From DATEPR01 sp036502345 (GTDB lineage Bacteria > Actinomycetota > Actinomycetes > Mycobacteriales > Pseudonocardiaceae): DNA of 28,597 nt. Below the pieces are notes generated by a model. That model searched no databases. It had not been told where the DNA came from and saw only the letters and a program-made list of their open reading frames with translations. The DNA lies in the NCBI GenBank assembly GCA_036502345.1, contig DASXYT010000273.1, forward strand, positions 1 through 28,597. The letters are read 5' to 3'. Below are positions 8,470 to 23,102 of the stretch, one piece after another. How positions within the stretch are numbered: position 1 is the first letter of the stretch; each line of letters starts with the position of its first letter. A program made the position numbers and the translations under genes.

Positions 8470-8483
8470 CACAAACGATTGCA
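8470..8483. promoter_or_regulatory. Putative LacI-type operator upstream of the transporter operon
   Basis: The minus strand reads TGCAATCGTTTGTG, matching 11 of 14 positions of the near-perfect site at 3377-3390 and keeping the central CG. Its right half is degenerate. Position upstream of the first gene of the operon supports a regulatory role. The regulator is not in the window. Confidence 0.4.
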
Positions 8484-8808
8484 TGGCTGGAGTGTGCCGA
8501 GCCCGACATCCCGTGTCAAGAGCCTGCGTTGCCGCCGAGAGTCCACAAGCGACGCCAAACATGTTGCGAGGTCACCAAAGCGGACGATCCGGTTCGGATC
8601 GCCGCGATGCTCCACTCCGGACGGACACAGGCTGGCAACGACTTGGTGCACGCCACTGATCGCCAGCTCGTCGGCCCGCCGCGCACCGGTCGGCCATCGG
8701 CCGCTGCACAACTCCTTCCTGCGCTCGGACAGGGCCGACAGCCAGGTCGACCAAGTCGCACTGCCGGCTGTCGACCGTGGACGGCGCGACCTCGGACGAG
8801 CACACGAA

Positions 8809-8826
8809 TCTACATCGCTGTAGAAT
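8809..8826 (+). promoter_or_regulatory. Inverted repeat overlapping a -10 element of the PAP2 gene
   Basis: TCTACA (8809-8814), TCGC, TGTAGA (8819-8824) is a perfect 6-4-6 inverted repeat. It overlaps TAGAAT (8821-8826), a good actinobacterial -10 (TANNNT). That element ends 9 bases before the ATG at 8836, so transcription could start at or next to the start codon. No clear -35 box is visible. The TCTACA/TGTAGA halves vaguely recall BlaI/MecI-type sites, but spacing differs. Confidence 0.45.
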
Positions 8827-8835
8827 TTCCCGTCA

Positions 8836-9555
8836 ATGACTGTCTCGCGGGATGACGCAGGACACCACGGCGCGAACCACGGCGTGAGTGACGTCATGAC
8901 CGTGCCCACCCGCAGAGAGCTCGTCGTCATCGCGGCCGTGGCGCTGGTCATGTTCGTACTTCTCGGCGTCTTGGCCAAGGTGCCGTGGACGGGGTTACGG
9001 CACCTCGACACGATCGCGTCAGCCGACGGCTACCGGCTGTCCTCGCACAACGCTGCGGTACGGATACCGGCCCTCGTGATCACCTGGCTGGGCAGTCCGC
9101 TCGCCGTTGACATCGTGACCGTGCTCGCGGCCGCATGGCTGTCGCTGGTGCGCCGCTGGCGGCTGGCCGCCGTGGTGCTGGTGGCCAGGTCGGGCGAACT
9201 GGCCTGTGAGTCGCTGGCCAAACTGGTGGTCGGCCGGCCGAGGCCACACCTGCTGCCGATGCTGACCTCCGCCTCCGGCACGAGCTTCCCGTCCGGTCAC
9301 TCTGCCGGCTCGGTTGCGGCCTACGGGGCGATCCTGCTGGCCGTGGCCGTGTGCCTGGGGCGGCCGCCGAGTCCGTGGGTGGTGGCGCTCATGACGTTGT
9401 TCCTGTTCGCGGTGGCCGCGTCCAGGGTGGTCCTCGGCGTGCACTACCCGACCGACGTGCTTGGCGGCATGGAACTGGGCTTGGCGTGGGTGGCTCTGGC
9501 ATTCGCGGTGCTCGCACCTGGCCGACCAAGGATGCGGTGCCGGGTCGGTCAGTGA
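8836..9555 (+). CDS. PAP2-family membrane phosphatase
   Basis: A 239-residue integral-membrane phosphatase of the type 2 phosphatidic-acid phosphatase superfamily, which removes phosphate from lipid phosphates such as PA or polyprenyl diphosphate. All three active-site motifs are intact: KLVVGRPRP (Lys129-Arg134-Pro), FPSGHSA (residues 151-157) and SRVVLGVHYPTD (196-207). About six membrane helices begin near residue 27. ATG at 8836 has no ribosome site but follows a -10 box at leaderless distance; ATG at 8896 is an alternative start that would leave the membrane domain whole. The gene's end overlaps the end of the opposing phosphodiesterase remnant by a few bases. Confidence 0.87.
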   Translation: MTVSRDDAGHHGANHGVSDVMTVPTRRELVVIAAVALVMFVLLGVLAKVPWTGLRHLDTIASADGYRLSSHNAAVRIPALVITWLGSPLAVDIVTVLAAAWLSLVRRWRLAAVVLVARSGELACESLAKLVVGRPRPHLLPMLTSASGTSFPSGHSAGSVAAYGAILLAVAVCLGRPPSPWVVALMTLFLFAVAASRVVLGVHYPTDVLGGMELGLAWVALAFAVLAPGRPRMRCRVGQ

Positions 9556-10080
9556 TCCGACTGGTCGGGCGCCGGCAGGACCTGGGTGTGGTCGGTTCGC
9601 ACTGCCTGCAAGGAGGTCGGGTCCAGGCCGAGCAGCCGCAGGATGGTCGGGGCGATCTGGGTGGTCTGCACGGGTGCGCCGACCATCGCGTCATGGGGCA
9701 CGCCGGCACCGGAGACCACCAGTGGGACGTCGCGGTCGTCGGCCGCCGCACCGCCGTGTTCGGCGATCTTCGCAACGCCCCCTGTGTAGACGACACCGTG
9801 CTGGGCAATGCCGATCAGGTCGGGCGCGTGGGTGTCACCGTTGGCCGCGCGCACCAGGGCGTCGGTCGCCTTGCCGGTATAGACCTGGGTCAGCAGGAAC
9901 TGCTTCGCGAACGCCAGAGCGTCGGCTCCGCGGTCGGTCAGCCACATCAGCATGCCGTCGTCGTCCACGGCGAAGGCGACCAGGGCGGGCGACCTCGGGT
10001 GAATGACCTTCCAGGCCGCATCGAGCTGATCGATGATCGCGCCGTCGTCGACGCGCCGCAGTGCCGCGGCCACTGCCGGC
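9549..10080 (-). pseudogene. Type I phosphodiesterase / alkaline-phosphatase-superfamily gene, 5'-truncated
   Basis: The frame keeps about 180 C-terminal residues of a nucleotide pyrophosphatase-like enzyme. The closing segment is typical: a histidine-glycine metal-binding site (KIAEHGG), then DVPLVVSGAGV, then the 'QIAPTILRLLGLDP' ending common in the alkaline phosphatase superfamily. The N-terminal half that would hold the catalytic Thr/Ser and the first metal ligands is absent. Upstream, the opposite strand becomes SDR sequence at about 10081, so the gene ends at a breakpoint rather than a start codon. A TTG at 10103 opens the frame without a ribosome site. It is probably not functional. 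Confidence 0.65.
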
Positions 10081-10369
10081 ACCGGCCTGTATGCCGCGAG
10101 CAAGGCCGCCGGTGAGCACCTGGTCCGCGTGGCGGCCCGGGGAGTACGCGGCCCGACAGATCACCGTGAACAGCATCCTGGCCGGCCACACCGAGACCGA
10201 CGCGCTCACCTCGGCCCCGGTGCCGCTGGAGGAGTTCCGCAGCCAGATTCCGATGGGTCGTCTCGGACAGCCCGGCGACATCGCCGACGCGGTAGGGCTC
10301 TTGGCATCACCGGACGCCCGCTGGATCACCGGTCAGAGCATCGCCGTGGACGGCGGCCTGACCACATGA
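10081..10369 (+). pseudogene. Short-chain dehydrogenase gene, 5'-truncated and frameshifted
   Basis: The first part, in one frame, reads TGLYAASKAAGEHLVRVAAR and contains the SDR catalytic YxxxK (Tyr codon 10090-10092, Lys codon 10102-10104). Normal SDR sequence then continues in the next frame from about 10142: EYAARQITVNSILAGHTETD, MGRLGQPGDIADAVGLLAS and WITGQSIAVDGGLTT. The shift falls at the run GGGG (10139-10142), where one G too many breaks the frame. The nucleotide-binding N-terminal half is missing. The breakpoint coincides with the truncation of the opposing phosphodiesterase gene. Both lesions make it a non-functional relic. Confidence 0.78.
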
Positions 10370-10438
10370 CCGGTGGACGCTCCCGGTCGCCTGACAAAGG
10401 CCGGCCAGCAGGACGGTCGAGCTGTGATCGGCGGTGCC

Positions 10439-11122
10439 TCAAGCGGGCGTCCTGTCCTGCGGTACCCGTTTGCCGTCGACGGCTTCGATCGTCTCGCTGT
10501 CCACGTGGCGGAGCGCCGAGGCCACGAACGAGACGATCAACTCGCCGACCGGTTCCCTGTCGAGTTGGTCATCGCGCAGGGTGTGGCCGACGGCCCTGCC
10601 GACGAGGCCGACGAGCATCTCGGCGAGCAGTTGCGCGCTGGGACCGGTCTCTCTGCCTCGGTCCGCACGATAGCTGCGAATACGCTGCGCGACCCGCTCG
10701 ATCATCAGGTCGTAGAGATTCCGCTGTTCGGGTGAGCTCTCACCGTCCAACGAGTCGAAGAGCAATCGGAAACTGTCCGGCTGGTCCATGGCGTAGCCGA
10801 ACAAAGCCATCACATAAGTACGAACATCGTGTTCGAGATGTGTACTTCCCGATGAATCGTATGCGGCGATCAGCCACTCACGCAGCGCCGCCGCCTCCCT
10901 CGCGATGGACGCCCGGTACAACGCCTGTTTGTCGCCGAAGTGCGCGTACAGGGTGGGTTTCGTCGAGTTCGCGCGCTCGGCGATGGCCTCCATGGTGGCT
11001 GACCGGAGCCCTCGTTCCGCGAAGACGGCCCGGGCCGCGTCGAGCAGTTCGTCATCGGTCGGCCGAGCGGTGAAACTCCGCTGCGGTATGCCTGATCGGC
11101 TCGAACCGCGCTCGCTGCTCAT
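10439..11122 (-). CDS. TetR-family regulator, candidate controller of the lipid cluster
   Basis: A 227-residue TetR protein. After a 20-residue polar leader come the DNA-binding helices: DDELLDAARAVFAERG, then SATMEAIAERANSTKPTLYAHFGDK. The rest is a helical ligand domain. ATG at 11122 is selected; an in-frame GTG at 11158 would place the operator within the gene. The divergent PucR-like gene shares the 12-2-12 inverted repeat at 11143-11168. A candidate promoter for this gene uses TTGAAA inside the repeat and TAGAGT 16 bases later, so binding would block it. The core of the same repeat recurs at 27586-27603, suggesting a regulon that includes MmpL and cutinase. Confidence 0.9.
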   Translation of the reverse strand: MSSERGSSRSGIPQRSFTARPTDDELLDAARAVFAERGLRSATMEAIAERANSTKPTLYAHFGDKQALYRASIAREAAALREWLIAAYDSSGSTHLEHDVRTYVMALFGYAMDQPDSFRLLFDSLDGESSPEQRNLYDLMIERVAQRIRSYRADRGRETGPSAQLLAEMLVGLVGRAVGHTLRDDQLDREPVGELIVSFVASALRHVDSETIEAVDGKRVPQDRTPA

Positions 11123-11142
11123 AGTTGCGTACTCTAGTCCAA

Positions 11143-11168
11143 CCTGCTTTACTTTCAAGTAAAGCAGG
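11143..11168. promoter_or_regulatory. Perfect 12-2-12 palindromic operator between TetR and PucR-like genes
   Basis: The left arm CCTGCTTTACTT and right arm AAGTAAAGCAGG are exact reverse complements separated by TC. The core CTTTAC-N6-GTAAAG is at 11147-11164. The right edge runs into the AGGAGGG ribosome site of the PucR-like gene (11166-11172), and the middle overlaps a putative promoter of the TetR gene. This is the expected layout of an autoregulatory TetR operator. Confidence 0.8.
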
Positions 11169-11181
11169 AGGGATCATTTCG

Positions 11182-12402
11182 ATGTCCCACGACTCCGCTC
11201 ACACGTCACACATCGACGCCAGGCCACCGCTCCAGTCCCAACAGTTGGCGACGCTGATGCGGTCCGCATTGCCCGGTCTGGTCGAACAGATCACCAACGA
11301 GATCCGTCGTGCCATCCCGGAATACGCACGATTAGCCGACGGCCCAGGCGGTTACGCACTGCGCAGCCGCATCGGGCGGGCCGCCGGCCTGTTCGTCGAC
11401 CTCGTGGACAACCCGGCCACGTACCGGGGCCGACTCGGTGAGACATGCCGGCGGTTCGGGCGCGAGGAGGCGACCGACGGTCGTTCGCTGGACAACCTGC
11501 TGGCCGCCTACCACGTCGGTGCCCGGGTGTCCTGGCGATGGATCATGCGGCTGGGCAAGCGACACAACCTCTCGTCACCCGTGATGTCCCGGCTGGCCGA
11601 GATGCTCTTCAACTACGTCGACGAACTGTCCACGCTGTCCAGTCACGGTTATCACGACGCGGAGCCGAGGTTCCGCGGTTCCGGTACGGAGCTGCGCCGC
11701 CGCCTGCTGCGGGTGATCCTGGACCTGCCGGACACGCCTGCGCGGGCAGTCGCGGAGCTGGCGCGAGCGGCGGGCTGGCAGGTCCCGGAGCAGGTGGTGT
11801 CGATCGCCATCGACCCTGGCGCGGATCTGGTGCCGGCCCTGAGTTTCGGGCCGGACACGCTCGCCGACGTGCACGATCCGGCACCACACGTGCTGGTGCC
11901 CGCGCCGCTGGAAGCCTGGCGTGCACAGCAGCTCGCGGCCCGCCTCGGCGCCGTCGTGTCGGTCGGTCCCGCTGTGCCGGTAGCTGGAGCGGCCAGTTCG
12001 CTGCGTTGGGCACGGCAGGGGTTGCGTCTGGTGCGGGAAGGAGTGATCACCGACGCGCCTGTGGTCTTCTGCGCCGATCATCTGACGACGCTGTGGCTGC
12101 TGTCGGACGAGGAACTGCTGGAACAGGTCGGCATGCGCAAACTGGCTGTGTTGGATCACTTCCCCGACCGGCAGCGACTCAGGTTGGCCAACACGCTGTT
12201 CGCGTGGTTGCGGACCAACGGCAACATCAAGGAGATCGCCGAGAAGCTCGGTGTGCACCCGCAGACCGTCCGATACCGCATGCGCCAGTTGCAGGAGGCG
12301 TTGGGCGACCAGTTGCACGACCCCGACGCCCGGTTCGAGATGGAGGCATCGCTGCGAGCGGCCGAACTCCGGGCGGAGGCACGGGAGCTCCTGTTCCACT
12401 GA
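11182..12402 (+). CDS. PucR/CdaR-type transcriptional regulator
   Basis: A 406-residue regulator. The C-terminal helix-turn-helix is of the PucR (HTH_30) type: GNIKEIAEKLGVHPQTVRYR at about residues 346-365, followed by a long helix (MRQLQEALGDQL). It is preceded by a GGDEF-like/CdaR middle region, with HFPDRQRLRLANTLFAWL before the DNA-binding domain. The N-terminal part (30-150) is a helical sensor-like domain without a recognised ligand motif. Actinobacterial members are usually transcription activators of nearby catabolic or secondary-metabolite genes. ATG at 11182 follows AGGAGGG with a 9-base gap. It is divergent from the TetR gene and converges on the MFS gene with a 6-base gap. Confidence 0.85.
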   Translation: MSHDSAHTSHIDARPPLQSQQLATLMRSALPGLVEQITNEIRRAIPEYARLADGPGGYALRSRIGRAAGLFVDLVDNPATYRGRLGETCRRFGREEATDGRSLDNLLAAYHVGARVSWRWIMRLGKRHNLSSPVMSRLAEMLFNYVDELSTLSSHGYHDAEPRFRGSGTELRRRLLRVILDLPDTPARAVAELARAAGWQVPEQVVSIAIDPGADLVPALSFGPDTLADVHDPAPHVLVPAPLEAWRAQQLAARLGAVVSVGPAVPVAGAASSLRWARQGLRLVREGVITDAPVVFCADHLTTLWLLSDEELLEQVGMRKLAVLDHFPDRQRLRLANTLFAWLRTNGNIKEIAEKLGVHPQTVRYRMRQLQEALGDQLHDPDARFEMEASLRAAELRAEARELLFH

Positions 12403-12408
12403 GGACGG

Positions 12409-13608
12409 TTACCGGATGCCTTTGACGGGTTGGACGAGCACCGCGCCGACCAGGGCGCAGGCCCCGGCGAGCAGGTAGAGCGGTGTGTAGCCACCGAGAT
12501 CGGTGATCACGACGCCCGCGATGGCCGGCGCGATGGCCTGTGGTCCCGTGTTGGCCAGGTTCACAGCACCCAGGTCACGCGCCCGATGCCCGGACGATGG
12601 CAGCACCTGGGTGATGAGTGCGTTGTCCACCGCGATGTAGATGCCGTAGCCGACGCCCATCAGCACGGCCGCGACCATGGCTGTCTGCCACGTTCCGCCC
12701 AGCCCGAGTACGACCATGGCGCACGCGACCACGACGGACGACGCGATCACGAACGGCTTGCGCCGGCCGACCCGGTCCGACCACCGTCCCGCGATGACGC
12801 TGGTCAGCACGATGCCCACGGTATACAGCGAGATGAGCAGGAACAGCGACTTCGCCGGATCGGCCCGGTGGATCACGTCGCGCAGGTAGAACAGCAGGTA
12901 CAGCGTGCCGACGGCGTTGGCGACCTGGATGGCGAATCGGCAGCCGAACGCCCAGAAGATGTCCCCGCGCGGCACCGGGTCGGCTCGTGGCGCAGGTGTG
13001 GGCAGTGCCGCGACGGGCTCGGCGGACAGCACGAACGGCAGCACCAGCACGACCAGCAGCACCGCCAGCAACAGGTACCCGGCGAACTGGCCGGTGACGA
13101 CCGTGGACACCAGGAACGACCCCAGGATCAGTGCCAGTGGGACGGGCAGGCCGACGAACGCGGACACCACGCCCCGTTGGACCGTGGGCACCCGGTCCGG
13201 CACCGCCGCGCTCAGCGCCGCGTACATGGCGTTCGTACCGGCCTGCACGAGCATCCACCACAGCGCGACCTCGATGATGCCGTGGCTGCCGCCGAGCAGG
13301 ACGAGACCGGCGGCGCACACCAGAGCGCTGCCCAGCACCCAGGGCCGTCTGCGGCCGAACCGGGACGTGGTCCGGTCGGACAGCGCGCCGGCCACCGGAC
13401 AGGTCACGATGGACACCACTGCGGCCACGGTGGTGATCCAGCCGAGGTCGAGCACCTTGTGCGCCGGGTCGATCGCCTGGATCTGCAGTGGGAGCAGCAG
13501 TTGGATCGGTGTGAGCACGGCGACGGACATGCCGAGGACGGCGACCGAGAGGGCCGCGACCCATCTCGGCGGGACCAGCACGGTCGGCTCGTCGTGGGAG
13601 GTCGTCAT
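12409..13608 (-). CDS. MFS transporter, last gene of the PKS operon
   Basis: A 399-residue, 12-helix major facilitator. The loop-2/3 motif is GALSDRTTSRFGRRRPW at about residues 78-94, and the second-half repeat is AGRWSDRVGRRKPFV. Such 'DRTxSRxGRRRP' loops occur in the GPH-like/actinobacterial efflux MFS group; direction of transport is not proven. Its ATG overlaps the stop of the esterase gene (ATGA), making it the fourth coupled gene after the ligase, PKS and esterase. Context suggests it exports the lipid product or supplies a polar acceptor. Confidence 0.88.
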   Translation of the reverse strand: MTTSHDEPTVLVPPRWVAALSVAVLGMSVAVLTPIQLLLPLQIQAIDPAHKVLDLGWITTVAAVVSIVTCPVAGALSDRTTSRFGRRRPWVLGSALVCAAGLVLLGGSHGIIEVALWWMLVQAGTNAMYAALSAAVPDRVPTVQRGVVSAFVGLPVPLALILGSFLVSTVVTGQFAGYLLLAVLLVVLVLPFVLSAEPVAALPTPAPRADPVPRGDIFWAFGCRFAIQVANAVGTLYLLFYLRDVIHRADPAKSLFLLISLYTVGIVLTSVIAGRWSDRVGRRKPFVIASSVVVACAMVVLGLGGTWQTAMVAAVLMGVGYGIYIAVDNALITQVLPSSGHRARDLGAVNLANTGPQAIAPAIAGVVITDLGGYTPLYLLAGACALVGAVLVQPVKGIR

Positions 13609-14782
13609 GGCACGTCCTTCTCGATGGTCAGGCGCACGGTGTGTCGACCGACGCCGAGCCGCACCGGCACGGTGAGCCTGCCGGCCCGGTCGGCCACCAG
13701 GGATGTGCCGTCGACCCGGTAGCCGCGGCCCGGTTCGTACGACGGAGCCGTGTCGACCGTCGCGAAACCCTCGCCGGTGAGGGAAAATCCCGTCACGCCG
13801 GTGATCACCAGGGTCGTGCGGCCGGACCGGGACATGCGCACCGACCAGCCGTGCACGTGGTAGCTGTCCTCCGCCGAGGTGTACGTCAGCACGTCAGACC
13901 GTGGCGGCGGGTCGGCGAACACCCGGGACAGCACGGGCAGCGTCGCGCGCAGGTCCCGCGCCCAGTACGGCCAGTCGTGGCCACCCGCCGCGCTGTGCCA
14001 CTCGTGCTCGATGCCCAGCCGCAGCAGCCTGCGGTGCAGCCGAAGGGACTTGTGGTACACCATGGCTTCCACCGGGTCGGGTCGCGCGCCGGGGGTCAGC
14101 AGGCCGGGCATGCCGGTGCCGGTCCGCAGTACCAGCGCCATGCCGCACAGGTTCGGCGCAAGATCCACCGGGTTGTGCGCACGCCAGCGCATCGGGTCGG
14201 TCCGCCGGTCGCCCCAGATCGCGCCGCGCGGCCCGCCGTCCCGTCGTGCCGCACGGGCGTAGATGTGGGTGTACAGGCTGGTGTCCACGGCACCGGAGAA
14301 GCTGGCCGCCGCGACGAACAGGTCCGGATGCCGTGCCGCATAGGACATCGCGCCGAAGCCACCCATGGACAGGCCGGCCAACGCCCGGCCCTCCCGCCGG
14401 GCGTCCGTCCGGAACGTCATGTCGACCCACGGCAGCAGTTCGCCGACGTGGTAGCTCTCCCAGCGGGGCGTGCCGGTGGCGCCGGCCAGCACCCAGTCGG
14501 AGTAGAAGCCACCCCGGCCGCCGTCGGGCATCACCACCAGGAACGGCAGGTCCGCCGTGGCAGCGGCGGCATCGCCCTTGTCGGTCCACGCCCGGTAGTC
14601 GTCCCCGCCGCCGTGCAGCAGGTACAACACGGGAAACCGGGCACTGCCCTCGGTGTAGCCGATGGGGAACAGGATGCGCAGCCTGGTCTCCCGGCACAGC
14701 ACCGCCGACCGGATGCGGTACTCGACCAGTCGCGGCCCGAGCGCCTGCCGTGCCGTGGTGGTCGGGCCGCACGTCGCGCGGG

Positions 14783-14786
<4 letters not shown>
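13605..14786 (-). CDS. Antigen-85/esterase-D-fold esterase or acyltransferase with extra C-terminal domain
   Basis: A 393-residue protein. Residues 20-290 are the PF00756 alpha/beta-hydrolase fold shared by mycolyltransferases (antigen 85) and esterase D: YLLHGGGDDYRAW at 55-67, the nucleophile Ser140 in GLSMGG, acid Glu240 in PVEAMVYHKSLRL, and His270 in GGHDWPYW, comparable with the GTHSWEYW of antigen 85. Residues about 297-393 form an added beta-rich domain not found in antigen 85. No signal peptide or membrane anchor is visible, so it is probably cytoplasmic, unlike true mycolyltransferases. GTG at 14786 overlaps the PKS stop (GTGA), showing tight coupling. It may transfer, edit or hydrolyse the PKS product. 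Confidence 0.85.
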
Positions 14787-21237
<6,451 letters not shown>

Positions 21238-21241
<4 letters not shown>

Positions 21242-22986
21242 GACACACGCTCGGCGGTCTGCGCGAGGTACGCCTTCCGGTTGGCCGACCTGGCGACCTT
21301 GCCGCTGGAGGTGCGCAGCACACCACCTGGCGGCAGCAGCACGAAGTCCAGCAGCCCGAGATCGTGGTGCCGGGCGACACCGCCGCGAACCGCGCGTGCC
21401 ACGTCGGCCGGATCGCGGTCGGCCTGCCGGACGTACTGCCCGTGTTCCGCGACCACCACCAGTTCCTCGCGACCGTCGCGCTCCACGGTGAACACCGCGA
21501 CGTGGCCCCGGCGGATCGCCCGGTGCGCGGCCTCCACGGTGGCCTCGATGTCCTGTGGATAGTGGTTGCGGCCGTCCACGATGATCAGGTCCTTGAGCCT
21601 GCCCGTGACGAACAGTTCGCCGTCGTGCATGACGCCGAGATCCCCGGTGCGCAGCCAGCCGGTGCTCGGCGTGTCCGGGTCGGCGTTGGTCAGCCGCGCA
21701 CCGAACAGTTCCGCCGACCGGGCGGGCTGCCGCCAGTAGCCGTCCGCGAGATTGGGGCCGCACAGCCAGATCTCGCCGACGTGACCGTCCGGCAGGACAC
21801 GGCCGTGCTCCGTGTCCACGATCCGCAGCCGCTGCCCGACCACCGTGCCCGCCGACACCAGCCGGACAGCACGGTCATCGGCCGCGTCGATGGGCTGTGC
21901 CGTTCCGGCACCGAGCCGATCCCGGTCGAAGGTCGCCACGGAGGCCGGCGAGCCTGCCTCGGTGGTGCTGACGAACACCGTCGCCTCGGCCAGGCCGTAG
22001 GACGGCCGGACGGCGGTCGGCGGGAAGCCGAGCGGGGCCGTCGCCGCGAGGAACCGGTCGATCGTGGCGGACCTGACCGGTTCACTGCCGTTGATGGCCA
22101 CGCTGACCCTGCTCAGGTCGAGGCCCGCGGTGTCCTTCTCGGTCAGCCTCGACGCCACGTACTCGAAGGCGAAGTTCGGCGCCGCCGTCAGCACGTTCGG
22201 GTGCGCGCCGAGCATCCGCAGCCACCGGACGGGGCGCCGGATGAACGCGAACGGTGTCGTGAACACCGACCGGCAGCCGAGCGCCACGGGCAGGCAGACC
22301 TGTGCCACGAGGCCCATGTCGTGAAAGAACGGCAGCCAGCCCACACATGTCGTGGCGTCGTCGGCACCGTAGGCGGCAGCGGCCTGGGCGACGTTCGCGA
22401 CGACGGCCCGGTGGGTGATCACGGCGCCTGCGGGTCGCCTGGTCGAGCCGGAGGTGTACTGCAGGTAGGCAGGCTGGTGCCAGGCGATCGGCACGGGCTC
22501 GAACTCGGCGGCCAGTGCGTCCGCCACCAGGTCCACCGCGATCACCTGCTTGGGCCGGGGCACCGGCTGTCCGTCGGCCAGCGTCCGCACCTCCGGCATC
22601 GTCGACGACGACGTCAGCCACACCTCGGGATCGCAGTCGGCCAGCGCGCCGACCAGCCGTTCGCCGTGCGTGCTGACGTCCGGCGCGAACAGCGGCACGG
22701 CGATCATCCCGGCGTACAACGCGCCGAGGAAGCCGATCACGTAGTCCAGGTTCTGCGGGCACACCAGGGCGACCCGGGCACCGGGCGCCGTGATCCGGCA
22801 CAGCGCTGCCGCGACGGCGCGTGCCCGTAGGTCGAGCTCTGCCCAGCCGACCGTCCACTCGATTCCGTTGCGGTTCTCGCCGAAGTCCACGAATGTGAAC
22901 GCCGGGCCGTCCTGCCCCGTGTGTCGGGCGAGTGACGCGGTCAGCGGCTCGCCTCCCCCCTGGTTCTCGATGCCTGTCACAAGCAT
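21238..22986 (-). CDS. fadD32: FadD32-like fatty acyl-AMP ligase
   Basis: A 582-residue ANL-superfamily enzyme that activates a fatty acid as acyl-AMP and hands it to the first carrier of the PKS. Visible motifs: YTSGSTRRPAG (177-187, P-loop), WLPFFHDMGL (217-226, FAAL-specific), PSYGLAEATVFVSTT (328-342), TGDLG (447-451), GRLKDLIIVDGRNHYPQD (462-479) and Lys563 in RTSSGKVAR. The N-terminus MLVTG and the sequence as a whole track mycobacterial FadD32, but the protein is about 55 residues shorter, including loss of a C-terminal-lobe insertion after GHVAVFTV. ATG at 22986 matches the family N-terminus; only a weak GGAA is upstream. It is first in the coupled operon and 116 bases below the second esterase gene. 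Confidence 0.93.
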
Positions 22987-23102
22987 GATTATTCCAATCG
23001 TGATTCATGTGGAGAAACCGAAGGACATGCTCCGTCGCCCAGCTGGACCAGGATTGTTTCGCAGGCTACCCATGCGCCGATTCACAACGCAACACGTGGC
23101 GG

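Larger units (their letters stand above)
8291..8835. other. Intergenic control region between binding-protein and PAP2 genes
   Basis: No ORF here shows a recognisable domain; those that cross it are arginine-rich frames typical of high-GC non-coding DNA. It holds the 5' leader of the binding-protein gene (about 180 bases between the operator at 8470-8483 and the GTG), and at its right end the putative promoter of the PAP2 gene. Bases 8490-8800 show nothing recognisable. Confidence 0.6.

Noticed and set aside
8334..9011. Minus-strand frame across the 8291-8835 intergenic region
   Set aside because: It overlaps the PAP2 gene, has no domain and no ribosome site.
21242..21763. N-terminal extension of the PKS frame
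   Set aside because: It lies over the 3' end of the ligase gene in another frame and is arginine-rich; the GTG at 21241 overlapping the ligase stop gives a Pks13-like N-terminal carrier.
21364..22830. 488-codon plus-strand frame opposite the ligase
   Set aside because: No recognisable domain and composition of an antisense shadow; the ligase motifs are unambiguous.
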